From Oceanobacter sp. 1_MG-2023 (GTDB lineage: Bacteria; Pseudomonadota; Gammaproteobacteria; Pseudomonadales; Oceanobacteraceae), in assembly GCF_030689025.1 (NCBI RefSeq), contig NZ_JAUYWA010000027.1, positions 1 through 41,780 of the forward strand: a stretch of DNA of 41,780 bases, in the 5' to 3' direction. Below the pieces are notes generated by a model. The model did no database searches. It saw only the letters and a list, made by a program, of their open reading frames with translations, and was not told where the DNA came from. Below are positions 33,804 through 41,780 of this stretch, in pieces. The translations under genes were made by a program, and so were the position numbers. The first letter of the stretch is position 1. Every line of letters starts with the position of its first letter.

Positions 33804-34093
33804 GTTGATGTCCTGAAAGAAAGGAGGGTTTTGGTAAAGGGCGGTACTATACCGGTTTTTAGGGCGTTTTTGATCCTGTTGGTGATGACGAAATGGCGAA
33901 ATTCCCCTGACCGGGGCAGGTTCTTCCGTTGTGGGTTTTACAGAGCCGTCATAATGCAGGCGTCACGCGGATAGGCATGGGTTTAGCAAGTGCCAGCAGA
34001 CGTTAAAAAACCTGCACGACAGGATAGTGCGGCCTTTATACTGTGCGTTTTCTTTGGATGATTAACGGCACCGGGTGCTGGGAGTTGTGTTTG

Positions 34094-35506
34094 ATGATGG
34101 ATTCTTCCCGACCGGGCCAGACTGCCGGATCGTTGGTAGCGGATTTTGCTTCGTTGGGGCTGGATAACGCGCTGTGTGACATATTACAGCAACGGGGCTA
34201 TTCGCAGCCAACGGCGGTGCAGCAACAGGCGATTCCGGCAGCACTGGCGGGGCGGGACTTGACCGTGGCGGCTTCAACCGGCAGCGGTAAAACCGCGGCG
34301 TTTGTATTGCCCTTGCTGCAACAGTTGATGGTGGCATCTCGACAGGGTGTAACGGTAGGCAGCAATCGGGTGCGGGTGTTGATTGTGGTGCCGACCCGTG
34401 AGCTGGCCGAACAGGTGGCAACCAGTGTATTGCATTACCGTGAAGGGTTGCCGTTACGTTCTTACGCAGTGTATGGCGGCGTCAGTATCAACCCGCAAAT
34501 GATGGCGTTACGCAAAGGGATGGATATCCTGATTGCTACGCCGGGGCGGTTGCTGGATTTGTACCGCCAGAATGCCGTAGTGTTTGATCAGCTATCCGCG
34601 CTGGTATTGGATGAAGCCGACCGGATGCTTGATCTGGGCTTTGCTGATGAATTGGACGACTTGTTGTGTGCCTTGCCGCGCAAGCGTCAGACGTTGTTGT
34701 TTTCGGCGACGTTTTCTGACCGTATCCGTACCATGATTGGTCATGTGGCCCGGGATCCTCTGTCGATCGACGCCGGGGCGAGTAATCAGGCGGCGGCGAC
34801 GGTGCAGCACTGGTTGATCCCGGTCGACAAAAAACGCAAAACCGAGTTGTTGTTAGGGTTGTTGCAGGGGAGTGGTGAAGGAGAGGAGCAGGGACTGTAC
34901 CAGGGACAGAGCCAGGTGGACTGGTCGTCGGTACTGGTCTTTGCCAAAACCCGGCAAGGGGTCGATGAACTGGCGCAGGCATTAAACAAGCATTCGATTG
35001 CAGCGGATGCCATTCATGGCGATAAAACCCAAGCCGGTCGGCAAGCGGCCTTGCAGCGCTTTCGTGACGGTGTGGTGCGGGTCTTGGTGGCGACGGATGT
35101 CGCTGCCCGGGGGCTGGATATTCCGCAGCTGCCCGGAGTGATCAATGTCGATCTGCCGATCAATGCCGAAGACTATGTGCATCGTGTTGGTCGTACCGGA
35201 CGGGCGGGCAGTCTGGGGCAGGCGATTTCGCTGGTAAGCGCCGACGAAGTTCAGGCACTGGCAGCCATTGAACACCTGACCGGACAGTTGATCGAACGGC
35301 GGTTGTTGCCGGGGTTTGAGCCGTCTCATAACGTGCCGGAAACCCGGCTGGGCGGACTGGTTGTGAAAAAACCGAAAAAGCCCAAACAGAAAAAAATTCC
35401 TGGCTCTGGCCAGGCAGCGCAAGGCCGGGTTTTTGATGTGTCAGAGGGGAGTGGCCGCAGTAAAAGTGGTGGACAAGATCGCCGTCGTGGGCGCGGTAAA
35501 CGCTAG
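34094..35506 (+). CDS. rhlE: DEAD-box RNA helicase, RhlE type
   Basis: A 470-residue ATP-dependent RNA helicase. Q motif GYSQPTAVQQQAIP, Walker A ASTGSGKTAAF, Ib TPGRLLD, DEAD motif LVLDEADRMLDLGF, SAT, and motif VI HRVGRTGRAG are all intact. A Gly/Glu/Gln-rich insertion (GSGEGEEQGLYQGQSQ) lies between RecA domains 1 and 2, and the tail is Lys/Gly/Arg-rich as in RhlE proteins, which act in ribosome assembly and RNA decay. ATG 34094 follows GGAG at nine bases; a GTG at 34043 would add 17 unconserved residues. Single gene. Confidence 0.9.
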   Translation: MMDSSRPGQTAGSLVADFASLGLDNALCDILQQRGYSQPTAVQQQAIPAALAGRDLTVAASTGSGKTAAFVLPLLQQLMVASRQGVTVGSNRVRVLIVVPTRELAEQVATSVLHYREGLPLRSYAVYGGVSINPQMMALRKGMDILIATPGRLLDLYRQNAVVFDQLSALVLDEADRMLDLGFADELDDLLCALPRKRQTLLFSATFSDRIRTMIGHVARDPLSIDAGASNQAAATVQHWLIPVDKKRKTELLLGLLQGSGEGEEQGLYQGQSQVDWSSVLVFAKTRQGVDELAQALNKHSIAADAIHGDKTQAGRQAALQRFRDGVVRVLVATDVAARGLDIPQLPGVINVDLPINAEDYVHRVGRTGRAGSLGQAISLVSADEVQALAAIEHLTGQLIERRLLPGFEPSHNVPETRLGGLVVKKPKKPKQKKIPGSGQAAQGRVFDVSEGSGRSKSGGQDRRRGRGKR

Positions 35507-35611
35507 AGATGGATTGCTGGTGGTTGACTGTTGAGTCAGCTCCAGGGGTAAAGGTCTGGGATCAGGCACGACCAGCCAGCCAACATTACAAGCATTACAG
35601 GGGATTTGATT

Positions 35612-36442
35612 ATGCATTGTGTAAGAATTGCGTCCGAACTTGTTTACACGGTGAGTTCACCGTCGAGCTTTGTGTTTAATATCGCGGCGGCGATTACCGA
35701 TCATCAAAAAACCGTGGAGGAAAATCTTTATATTTCTCCGACCATGAACAGTGAATGGTTTCAGCTGAATAACTTTGGCTCTCGAGGTATACGCATTGAG
35801 GCTGAGCCATGTGAATTAACCATCAACTACAATGCCACCGTTGAGTTGTCTCCCGATATCGAACAGAACCGCTATCTGAACGAAGTGGAGCACAACAAGC
35901 TGCCTACCTCGGTACTGTCGTTCCTGAGCCCCAGCCGATATTGTGAATCAGACCGGCTCGGGCGTTTGGCCTGGAAAGAATTTGGCCAGTTACAGCCCGG
36001 GTATTTGCGGGTAGATGCGATTTGTAACTGGGTTAACGACCATCTGGATTACGTGGCCGACAGCACCGATGGTTCTTCCAGTGCCTGTGATGTGCTGATC
36101 CAGCGTGCGGGGGTATGCCGGGACTTTGCCCATGTCAGTATCGCCTTGTGCCGTGCCCTGGGGATTCCGGCCCGTTATGTATCGGGTTATGCGGTTGGAC
36201 TGGAGCCACCGGATTTTCATGGTTTTTTTGAAGCGTACCTGGAAGACCGCTGGTTTCTGTTTGATGCCACCCGGATGGCACCCGTCAGTGGTCTGGTGAG
36301 AATCGGTATTGGTCGTGATGCGGCGGATGCGTCCTTTGCCAATATCGTTGGTCTGGCGACGATGCAGTCGATCAAGGTTGAAGCCTCTGCGGTGGACTGG
36401 GAACTCACCTATAGAAATGGTGGGCCGGTATCCACGGCCTGA
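35612..36442 (+). CDS. transglutaminase-like cysteine peptidase-fold protein
   Basis: A 276-residue protein with an N-terminal beta domain (to about residue 110, typical of Bact_transglu_N) and a papain-like core. The catalytic Cys is in RAGVCRDFAHVSIALCRALG, the His in DFHGFFEAYLEDRW and the Asp in FLFDATR. Such proteins may cross-link or cleave proteins or peptides; the substrate is unknown. ATG 35612 has AGGGG eight bases upstream. It follows rhlE by about 100 bases on the same strand and is convergent with nnrS. Confidence 0.87.
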   Translation: MHCVRIASELVYTVSSPSSFVFNIAAAITDHQKTVEENLYISPTMNSEWFQLNNFGSRGIRIEAEPCELTINYNATVELSPDIEQNRYLNEVEHNKLPTSVLSFLSPSRYCESDRLGRLAWKEFGQLQPGYLRVDAICNWVNDHLDYVADSTDGSSSACDVLIQRAGVCRDFAHVSIALCRALGIPARYVSGYAVGLEPPDFHGFFEAYLEDRWFLFDATRMAPVSGLVRIGIGRDAADASFANIVGLATMQSIKVEASAVDWELTYRNGGPVSTA

Positions 36443-36488
36443 AAAGAGCGAACCCGATTGCGGCCTGCTGGGTAGCGGGGCAAGCCTG

Positions 36489-37688
36489 TTAACCCGGTGT
36501 GCCGTCGGGGCGTGCGCGTGACAATATAGGGAAAAAGACAATAACAAACAGGCTGAACGCCGCCATCCAGAGCAGCCCCGCAAGAATAAGTAACCAGAGT
36601 GCCTGGCCGGGTAATAGCGCAGGCAGAATACGTACAAAAGTGGCGGCAACCATCAACAGAAAAGCGCTGGTTATGACCGGCGTAGCCTGAATCTTCCGGC
36701 CGGTGTGGCCAAGCGATACCCGTGTCACCATTGCCAGTATCATCAGGCTGATGCCTCCAAGCGTAATCACATGGTAGCTGATGGATGCGGTGAGAATCCC
36801 GGTGGTCTGGTGCAGGCCGATCAAAATCAGGCCAATGGACATCAACCAATAGCTGAGATGCAGCGACCACAGCATCGGTGTTTGTAATGCGACCATAAAA
36901 CGCCAGCGGGAGGCACGCCAGATGTTTAATGCTCCGGCTGCCATAAGAATAATGCCGGTCATCGCTTCGGTTGCTGGCAGTAACGCCATACCAGCCGGAA
37001 TACAGAGTGCCGTTGTCAGGATCGTTGCTTTTTCTAGCCACGGCAAGGGTGTCACCCGTGGTGTCTGCGTGCCATTGGCCGTGAACATGGGGAAGACTCT
37101 CCCACCAATCACACACATCAGCAGGACAACCAGCAGAATCATGCCATGGGCAGCCACGTGCTGGTTGATGATAGCGCTACCGGATGGGTCGGCGTGCATC
37201 ATGGCGTTCAGCCCGCTCATCAGCAGCAAAATGGGGGCAAACATCAGGTTGCGCCACATGTTCACCCGTATGACGGGCCGGGCCAGTACCACTGCGGCAA
37301 GGGGGAGAAAAAGAAAATCAATCAAACCAATGAGGTTGGCTGGCAAGAAGGTTGGCAACAGAATCGCCACTCTGCCAACGAACCAGACACCAACCAACAA
37401 ACCCAGTGGTGGGCCGCTTAGCCCTGGTTGATTGGTCCAGCTTTTGATTGCGGTCAACAAAAAGCCGACCACAATGGCGGCAACAAACCCAAACAGCATT
37501 TCATGCATGTGCCAGAAATACAGACCGCCAGCAGGAGCAATTAATTGTGCCCCGCTGAGACTGGCCACCCAGAGGCCAATACAGATAACGCCAAAAATGG
37601 CCCCCAGTCCAAAAAAAGGACGAAATGCCAGAGCAAACCATGCCCATTCCGGCTGCTGTGATGATGAGGTTAGCGCTGGTCTGGTCAT
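36489..37688 (-). CDS. nnrS: NnrS-family membrane protein
   Basis: A 399-residue inner-membrane protein with about twelve helices, of the haem/copper-containing NnrS family linked to protection from nitric oxide and iron-nitrosyl stress. FRPFFGLGAIFGVICIGLWV at the start, YFWHMHEMLFGFVAAIVVGF, and MLCVIGGRVFPMFTANGT-like sequence (MCVIGGRVFPMFTANGTQTP) with conserved His residues are typical. AGGAGC precedes the ATG by nine bases. It lies 32 bases downstream of hmp and is transcribed with it; in Vibrio hmp and nnrS are also both under NorR. Confidence 0.92.
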   Translation of the reverse strand: MTRPALTSSSQQPEWAWFALAFRPFFGLGAIFGVICIGLWVASLSGAQLIAPAGGLYFWHMHEMLFGFVAAIVVGFLLTAIKSWTNQPGLSGPPLGLLVGVWFVGRVAILLPTFLPANLIGLIDFLFLPLAAVVLARPVIRVNMWRNLMFAPILLLMSGLNAMMHADPSGSAIINQHVAAHGMILLVVLLMCVIGGRVFPMFTANGTQTPRVTPLPWLEKATILTTALCIPAGMALLPATEAMTGIILMAAGALNIWRASRWRFMVALQTPMLWSLHLSYWLMSIGLILIGLHQTTGILTASISYHVITLGGISLMILAMVTRVSLGHTGRKIQATPVITSAFLLMVAATFVRILPALLPGQALWLLILAGLLWMAAFSLFVIVFFPILSRARPDGTPG

Positions 37689-37720
37689 GGTAATGGTTGC
37701 TCCTGCATCCGTGTCAGGCG

Positions 37721-38911
37721 TCAGACTGCCGCTATGGCAAGTTCCTCTGCCGGGCCAAAGAATTCATGATGACGTTGGTCTTCAGGTATCGCCAACGCAT
37801 CACAGAGTTGGTTAATGCATACCATAAAAGGTTTGGGGCCAAGGAAGTAGATCTGGGCATCTCGGCTTTCAGGCAGCACAGGTGCCAGCATATCCTGATT
37901 CAGGAAGCCGGTGGCATCTGGTGTATCTCCTGGCAGCGGTTTTTCGTAAATAATGAAGCTTTTCAGGTTGGCATACTGGCTGGCCAATGCCTCGACATGC
38001 TCTTTAAAGGCGTGGTGTTGGCTGTCGATTGCCGCGTGAACAAACACGATCGGGCGACCGTCCGACACGCAGCTGTTGAGCATACTGATTGCGGGTGTTA
38101 TCCCGCCCCCCCCTGTTATCAATACCAGTGGCTGTTCGGATTTTGGCGGTAAGACAAAATTACCGGCTGGTGCTGTCAGCATGACTTCGTCACCCGGTCT
38201 GGCTCTGTTATGCAGGTATCCGGATACCGTGCCATTGGCTTCTTTTTTTACTGAAATCCGCAGGCCACGTTTACCAGGAGCATCGGAGAGGCTGTAGTTG
38301 CGGCGCAGCGATTGGCCATCAATATCGAGTATCAGTGCTATGTACTGGCCAGGAGTGAAATCGATATTTTCTTCACCCTCTGTCGGGATCAGGTAAAACG
38401 ATGAAATAACCGCGCTTTCTTTTTCGATACGCTCAATCACAAAACGGCGCTCTCCGCGCCAGCCACCCCGACGCTGGGCATGGTCGGAATAAAGCCCTTC
38501 TTCTACCTGAATCAGCAAGTCGGCCAGTTGCTGATAAGCCGCTCCCCAGGCATCGGCAATATCCGGTGTTACCGCGTCGCCCAGTACTTCACCAATAGCC
38601 TCCATCAGGCACTCCCCAACGATCGGGTAATGTTCCGGAAGAATATTCAAGGCGCAGTGTTTATGGGCGATCAGTCCAACAGCGCTGCCAAGGGCATCCA
38701 GATTGTCGATATGGGTGGCATAAGCTACCAGGGCGTTGGCGAGTGCCTGACGCTGGGTGCCTTTTTGCTGGTGTGTCTGGTTAAACAGATCTGCCACCGC
38801 AGGGTAACGGCGGAACATCAGAGGATAAAAGCATTCAGTAATCTCTCGGGAATGAGCACCGACAACCGGGGCGGTTGCTTTGATGATGTCGATTTGGCTG
38901 GGGGATAGCAT
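37721..38911 (-). CDS. hmp: flavohaemoprotein, nitric oxide dioxygenase
   Basis: A 396-residue enzyme that oxidises NO with O2 to nitrate using NADPH. The globin domain (1-138) has Tyr29 (B10), proximal His85 in IAHKHCALN and Glu after LPEHYPIVGECL. The FAD-binding part is RRNYSLSDAPGKRGLRISVK (the RxYS motif), and the NAD part LVLITGGGGITPAISML with C-terminal EFFGP. AGAGGAAA lies seven bases before the ATG. It heads the hmp-nnrS operon, with a sigma-54 promoter at 38981-38996 and NorR sites upstream. Confidence 0.95.
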   Translation of the reverse strand: MLSPSQIDIIKATAPVVGAHSREITECFYPLMFRRYPAVADLFNQTHQQKGTQRQALANALVAYATHIDNLDALGSAVGLIAHKHCALNILPEHYPIVGECLMEAIGEVLGDAVTPDIADAWGAAYQQLADLLIQVEEGLYSDHAQRRGGWRGERRFVIERIEKESAVISSFYLIPTEGEENIDFTPGQYIALILDIDGQSLRRNYSLSDAPGKRGLRISVKKEANGTVSGYLHNRARPGDEVMLTAPAGNFVLPPKSEQPLVLITGGGGITPAISMLNSCVSDGRPIVFVHAAIDSQHHAFKEHVEALASQYANLKSFIIYEKPLPGDTPDATGFLNQDMLAPVLPESRDAQIYFLGPKPFMVCINQLCDALAIPEDQRHHEFFGPAEELAIAAV

Positions 38912-38980
38912 CGGATGTTTTCCTCTTGGCGCACCGGCAGGTAGGCGCTGTCTGTAAAAGTTAATGTTCCCCCGGTTCTT

Positions 38981-38996
38981 TCCAATATCTGTGCCA
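38981..38996 (-). promoter_or_regulatory. sigma-54 promoter of hmp-nnrS
   Basis: On the minus strand the sequence TGGCAC-AGATA-TTGGA matches the -24/-12 consensus TGGCAC-N5-TTGCA in all but the -12 C, which is G. It lies about 70 bases before the hmp ATG, giving a leader near 60 bases. Dependence on sigma-54 fits control by the bacterial enhancer-binding protein NorR encoded next door. Confidence 0.7.
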
Positions 38997-39035
38997 TTTA
39001 TAACTTATTGATATCTAAGGAGTAATTTTTATTGG

Positions 39036-39091
39036 GTCTTTTTTACATCAAGCGGGTGTGGTTGAAATGACCTCATCGAGGTAATATTGAC
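39036..39091. promoter_or_regulatory. three NorR binding sites (GT-N7-AC)
   Basis: GTCTTTTTTAC (39036-39046), GTTGAAATGAC (39061-39071) and GTAATATTGAC (39081-39091) each fit the GT-N7-AC pattern known for NorR, and all lie on the upstream side of the sigma-54 promoter, 40-95 bases from it. E. coli also has three such sites. The last one is next to the norR ribosome-binding site (GAGGT), so NorR may restrain its own synthesis. Confidence 0.7.
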
Positions 39092-39094
39092 AAC

Positions 39095-40648
39095 ATGCCA
39101 TTTAAACATTACATCTCAGTCATCGAAGACCTTAGCCGTGAGTTGCCAGTTGATGTTCGGTACCGTCGTTTATTGGAAGCTATCCGGCACACCATTCCCT
39201 GTGATGCCATCGCACTCTTGCGGCTCTCGGGCGAAGTGTTGCGGCCCATTGCCTTTTTGGGGCTGCGCGAAGAAACCCGGGGAAGACATTTTCATCCGGA
39301 TCATCACCCCAGACTGAAACAAATCCTTGAGCACCAACGGTTGATCCGGTTTCCTGCGGATTCGCTGCTTCCAGACCCATATGATGGCCTGATGCGCTTG
39401 CCCGGCATTGACCCTCGCGTGCACGACTGCATGGGGATGTCGATTCAGGTTGATGGGCGCAACTGGGGCGTCATTACCCTGGATGCTTCTCGCCCGGGGC
39501 AGTTTGATGAAACGATTCCTCATGCCGAGGAGCTGGCAATTACCCTGACCCGTGCGGTGATTACCGCAGCAGAACGCATTGCAACACTGCGACAGCAGAT
39601 CAACCGTGGGCAACAGGTAACCGAAGCACTTAATCGGGAACGTCTTTCAACCGGCGTCGTGGGTACCAGTACCGAGATCATGCGGCTGATCAGTGACGTG
39701 GACGTTGTGGCACCTACTTCCATGACGGTATTGATTGAAGGCGAGACCGGGGTTGGCAAAGAGTTGATTGCCCGCCGCTTGCATATGCAATCGGCGCGAG
39801 CGGACAAACCTCTGATTTACCTGAATTGTGCCGCCTTGCCAGAGACCCTGGCGGAGGCCGAGCTGTTCGGCCACACCCGCGGCGCATTCACCGGGGCCAG
39901 TCAGGCTCGGGCCGGTCGCTTTGAATTGGCGGATGGCGGGACACTGTTTCTGGATGAAATCGGTGAATTGCCCATGACCTTGCAAGCGACGCTGCTCCGG
40001 GTGCTGCAAGAAGGTGAAATCCAGCGGGTCGGCAGTGATGAGACACACAAGGTCGATGTGCGGATGGTTGCTGCGACCAACCGTAACCTGAAGCACGAAG
40101 TGGCTGCCGGCCGTTTTCGGGAAGACCTGTATCACCGCTTAAGTGTTTTTCCTCTTAGGGTGCCCGCTCTGCGAGAGCGTCACCGGGATGTGCTGGAGTT
40201 GGCAGAGTTCTTCCTGGAGCGTCTGCAACACCGCCTGAATGTTCAAAAGCTGCTGTTGACAGCGGATGCACGCGAGACCTTGTTACGTTATCAGTGGCCA
40301 GGCAATGTCCGGGAGTTGGAACACGTTCTGGGGCGTGCTGCGCTTCGGGCACAACAACAATCCCGGGCACAAGAATCTGGTCGAGCACTGGTGTATATCG
40401 ATAGCCGGGCCTTGGCGCTGGGAGATATCGAGGTTCAACCACCAGGCCCAGAGGAAGATAACCCTGATCATGGGGCAGAGGCATTATCCGGCTCCTTGAC
40501 TGAGCTGACCCGACAATACCAAACCCGGCTGATTGGTCGGGTACTGACAGAGCAGGGCGGTAACGTGTCGGCGGCTGCCCGTGTACTTCAGGTCGACCGG
40601 AGTAATTTGCTCCGGCTGGTAAAACGGCTTGGCATCCATGTTGGATAG
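39095..40648 (+). CDS. norR: NorR nitric-oxide-responsive sigma-54 activator
   Basis: A 517-residue enhancer-binding protein. The N-terminal GAF domain (to about 170), with its non-haem iron, senses NO. The AAA+ domain carries Walker A GETGVGKE, the sigma-54-contacting GAFTGA loop within [18 protein letters not shown], Walker [10 protein letters not shown] and the R-finger region [20 protein letters not shown]. The C-terminal helix-turn-helix [20 protein letters not shown] binds the GT-N7-AC sites seen upstream. It is divergent from hmp-nnrS, which it should activate when NO is present. Confidence 0.95.
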   Translation: MPFKHYISVIEDLSRELPVDVRYRRLLEAIRHTIPCDAIALLRLSGEVLRPIAFLGLREETRGRHFHPDHHPRLKQILEHQRLIRFPADSLLPDPYDGLMRLPGIDPRVHDCMGMSIQVDGRNWGVITLDASRPGQFDETIPHAEELAITLTRAVITAAERIATLRQQINRGQQVTEALNRERLSTGVVGTSTEIMRLISDVDVVAPTSMTVLIEGETGVGKELIARRLHMQSARADKPLIYLNCAALPETLAEAELFGHTRGAFTGASQARAGRFELADGGTLFLDEIGELPMTLQATLLRVLQEGEIQRVGSDETHKVDVRMVAATNRNLKHEVAAGRFREDLYHRLSVFPLRVPALRERHRDVLELAEFFLERLQHRLNVQKLLLTADARETLLRYQWPGNVRELEHVLGRAALRAQQQSRAQESGRALVYIDSRALALGDIEVQPPGPEEDNPDHGAEALSGSLTELTRQYQTRLIGRVLTEQGGNVSAAARVLQVDRSNLLRLVKRLGIHVG

Positions 40649-40996
40649 GGCTGCTGAGTTGGCGTTGTTTCGATAGGGTTCTACTCTGTTATACCGCAGC
40701 CGATCACTACAGGTGCTGGGTGCCAGGTCAGCCTCCCGTTACAAAATAAACGGATCACCCGGCTACATCGACTGGATGACGCATCGAGTCGACAGCCAGT
40801 CCCCTCGGCAAACCAATTCACAGTGATCAGTGGGTGTCTGTTGTAGGGCCTATTGAAAGTTTGCCCAAATCAATGCGTGCTTTTTCAGAAGCATTGCGCG
40901 CTTTTCCGGACGTTGTTATCGTTAAGGCATTGATACACGGAAAGTTGTTGCGCAGGTTTACAGATTAATGCGCAAGGCACAAAGGAGTTAATGCGC
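40649..40996 (+). other. intergenic region with iterated TGCGCA-like motifs
   Basis: About 350 bases without a recognised gene. GACTGG (near 40779) and CCAGTC (near 40796) can pair as a stem. From 40874 a TGCG(C/T)(A/G) motif recurs: 40874, 40895, 40949, 40969 and 40992, with two exact copies of TTAATGCGCA at 40965 and 40988. The last copy covers the start of the small gene at 40997. They may be operators of the following gene pair. No good promoter was identified. Confidence 0.45.
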
Positions 40997-41155
40997 ATGC
41001 TTGCTTTTACAGAATGGACTGATCTGGGAATGGATTTTACTTCTTATCATTCAAGTAGTTACGGTGATTTCCCAGAAACCGACTTGCCCAGAAACCGCGC
41101 CTGTGCACTAATAAACTGTTATAAATTGCCGCACATTGAGGTTAGGGAAGAATGA
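40997..41155 (+). CDS. small ORF, 52 residues, coupled to the HEPN-like gene
   Basis: Not recognised. The ATG at 40997 has AAAGGAG nine bases upstream, one of the best ribosome-binding sites in the window; ATG 40991 is too close to it. The protein starts MLAFTEWTDLGMDFTSYHSS and ends LINCYKLPHIEVREE: acidic, no signal peptide, no membrane helix. Its TGA overlaps the ATG of the next gene as ATGA. A short upstream gene coupled to a possible toxin is the layout of many antitoxin-toxin pairs, but that reading is inference. Confidence 0.5.
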   Translation: MLAFTEWTDLGMDFTSYHSSSYGDFPETDLPRNRACALINCYKLPHIEVREE

Positions 41156-41780
41156 CTGAGCATTTAATATCTCAGGGATCGGCTTTATATAAAGGCATCA
41201 GTGCTTTTGAGCCGTATATCAATGAGCTTCATAAAAGATATGAAAGTGAAGATTTCATAGATTGGCCAACTATCGTGTTGGCAACAACCTTGCAGACCAC
41301 ATGCATATCATTGTTCAAATTGCTCCCTGCACGTGAGTTCGGAAATGAACCACTAGATAAGCGCTCAATAGCCTCGATAGTCAGGAACGTTGTAGACACA
41401 CACGATGTGATAGACATGCTCGTTAATGAGCAGGATTCAGAAATATTTAGTCTTCATCGGGATATTATGGGGTTGTATCTTTCCAGTAGGATTAATAAAG
41501 TTCAGTCAGAAATTCTTCCTGAGAAAGCACAGGAAATATATAAACATACGAAACAGTGGTATTGGGGAAGGATCAAAAATTCAGAGCTTTACGAAAAATC
41601 GATGGATAGATTGAAGTCAGGCGAGGCTTTGTTTTATCAAAGCAGGCGTCAAAGACTAAGTAACGCATGCGGCAAGCATGCGGATTTTGTTTCAGGTGTT
41701 TTAGCGGTAGTGTTCAAAATTCTGTGTCACCTCTATAGTTTACCCTCTACAGGGAGTGACACATCATGTCTGATAAATAC
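41152..41780 (+). CDS. HEPN-like protein of unknown function, probably broken by an IS (partial)
   Basis: The frame opens at ATG 41152, with AGGGA just upstream, and stays open to the window edge (209 codons). A mostly helical protein: ALYKGISAFEPYINELHKRY, ..., SIASIVRNVVDTHDVIDML. The R78-N-V-V-D-T-H84 segment fits the R[N/D/H]-x4-H motif of HEPN RNases, common in toxins and defence proteins. After about residue 185 the sequence becomes the end of an IS256-type element (from about 41706), so codons beyond belong to the element and the native C-terminus is lost or lies elsewhere. Family and activity need a search; the HEPN reading rests on one motif. Confidence 0.5.
   Translation, partial: MTEHLISQGSALYKGISAFEPYINELHKRYESEDFIDWPTIVLATTLQTTCISLFKLLPAREFGNEPLDKRSIASIVRNVVDTHDVIDMLVNEQDSEIFSLHRDIMGLYLSSRINKVQSEILPEKAQEIYKHTKQWYWGRIKNSELYEKSMDRLKSGEALFYQSRRQRLSNACGKHADFVSGVLAVVFKILCHLYSLPSTGSDTSCLIN
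41706..41780 (+). mobile_element. probable IS256-type insertion sequence, left end
   Basis: From about 41706 the sequence GGTAGTGTTCAAAATTCTGT has the look of an IS256-family terminal repeat. TGTGTCAC (41723-41730) and GTGACACA (41756-41763) are perfect complements, followed directly by an ATG frame MSDKY... at 41766 running off the window, as expected for the transposase start about 55 bases inside such an element. The call rests on the end motif and spacing only; the transposase itself is not visible. Confidence 0.45.

Noticed and set aside
40784..40968. Open frame ending in a segment MRAFSEALRAFPDVVIVKAL
   Set aside because: A stop separates it from any good start, the only internal ATG gives 31 codons without ribosome-binding site, and no family is recognised; possibly a gene remnant.
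40900..41000. Possible integron attC-like sequence near GTTAA motifs
   Set aside because: No matching RYYYAAC and GTTRRRY pair with the required imperfect palindrome could be found.

Overview
The window looks like a chromosomal segment of a moderately GC-rich gammaproteobacterium of the Pseudomonadales/Oceanospirillales type. The basis is gene content and order: the ffs - dnaX - ybaB - recR - rnd - ycgL - ycgN block, miaE, an RHH protein of the kind often called LexA-regulated, fadM behind a PsrA-type operator, and NorR-controlled hmp-nnrS. I cannot name a species. Both ends touch insertion sequences: the right end of an IS3-family element at the start, and what looks like the left end of an IS256-type element at the end.

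Layout. 1-2.6 kb: an IS3 end that has cut off the first residues of a LysR regulator, followed by a Bcr/CflA drug exporter. 2.6-5.7 kb (minus strand): a MarR regulator with a Cys/His cluster, a two-dinucleotide-domain flavoprotein and an MFS exporter, with the same 13-bp operator in front of the regulator and in front of the flavoprotein. 5.9-9.3 kb: soluble lytic transglycosylase, a SnoaL-like protein and a TorF-type outer-membrane protein. 9.5-15.7 kb: Atm1-type ABC exporter, Xni nuclease, a fadM-miaE pair, a small unknown gene, an alpha/beta hydrolase carrying a hexanucleotide microsatellite, and a DUF4375 protein. 16-18.8 kb: a Lon-family protease and an RHH protein. 18.8-24.5 kb: 4.5S RNA and the DNA metabolism/RNA processing block, including a dnaX with a canonical frameshift heptamer and a degenerate recR. 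24.7-29.2 kb (minus): EfpL/YeiP, an HI0933-type flavoprotein, exonuclease III, and a TerB-like gene translationally coupled to a Tus replication-fork-arrest protein. 29.2-32.1 kb: an AT-rich island with a TonB-dependent siderophore receptor behind a Fur-like box. 32.2-36.4 kb: the ABC-F protein YbiT, RhlE helicase and a transglutaminase-like protein. 36.5-40.6 kb: a nitric-oxide detoxification module (hmp-nnrS divergent from norR) whose intergenic region holds a sigma-54 promoter and three NorR half-site pairs. 40.7-41.8 kb: an accessory pair, a 52-codon ORF coupled by ATGA to a protein with an RNxxxxH (HEPN-like) motif, running into the IS256-type end.

Most of the window is ordinary core genome. 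The places most worth a second look are the Cys-sensor MarR operon with its duplicated operator, the coupled TerB-like/Tus pair, the degenerate RecR, the sigma-54/NorR architecture, and the small-ORF/HEPN-like pair at the right edge, which could be a toxin-antitoxin or defence module. Start codons were chosen from ribosome-binding sites, overlaps and family N-termini; no database search was possible, so every family name rests on recognised motifs and overall sequence pattern.
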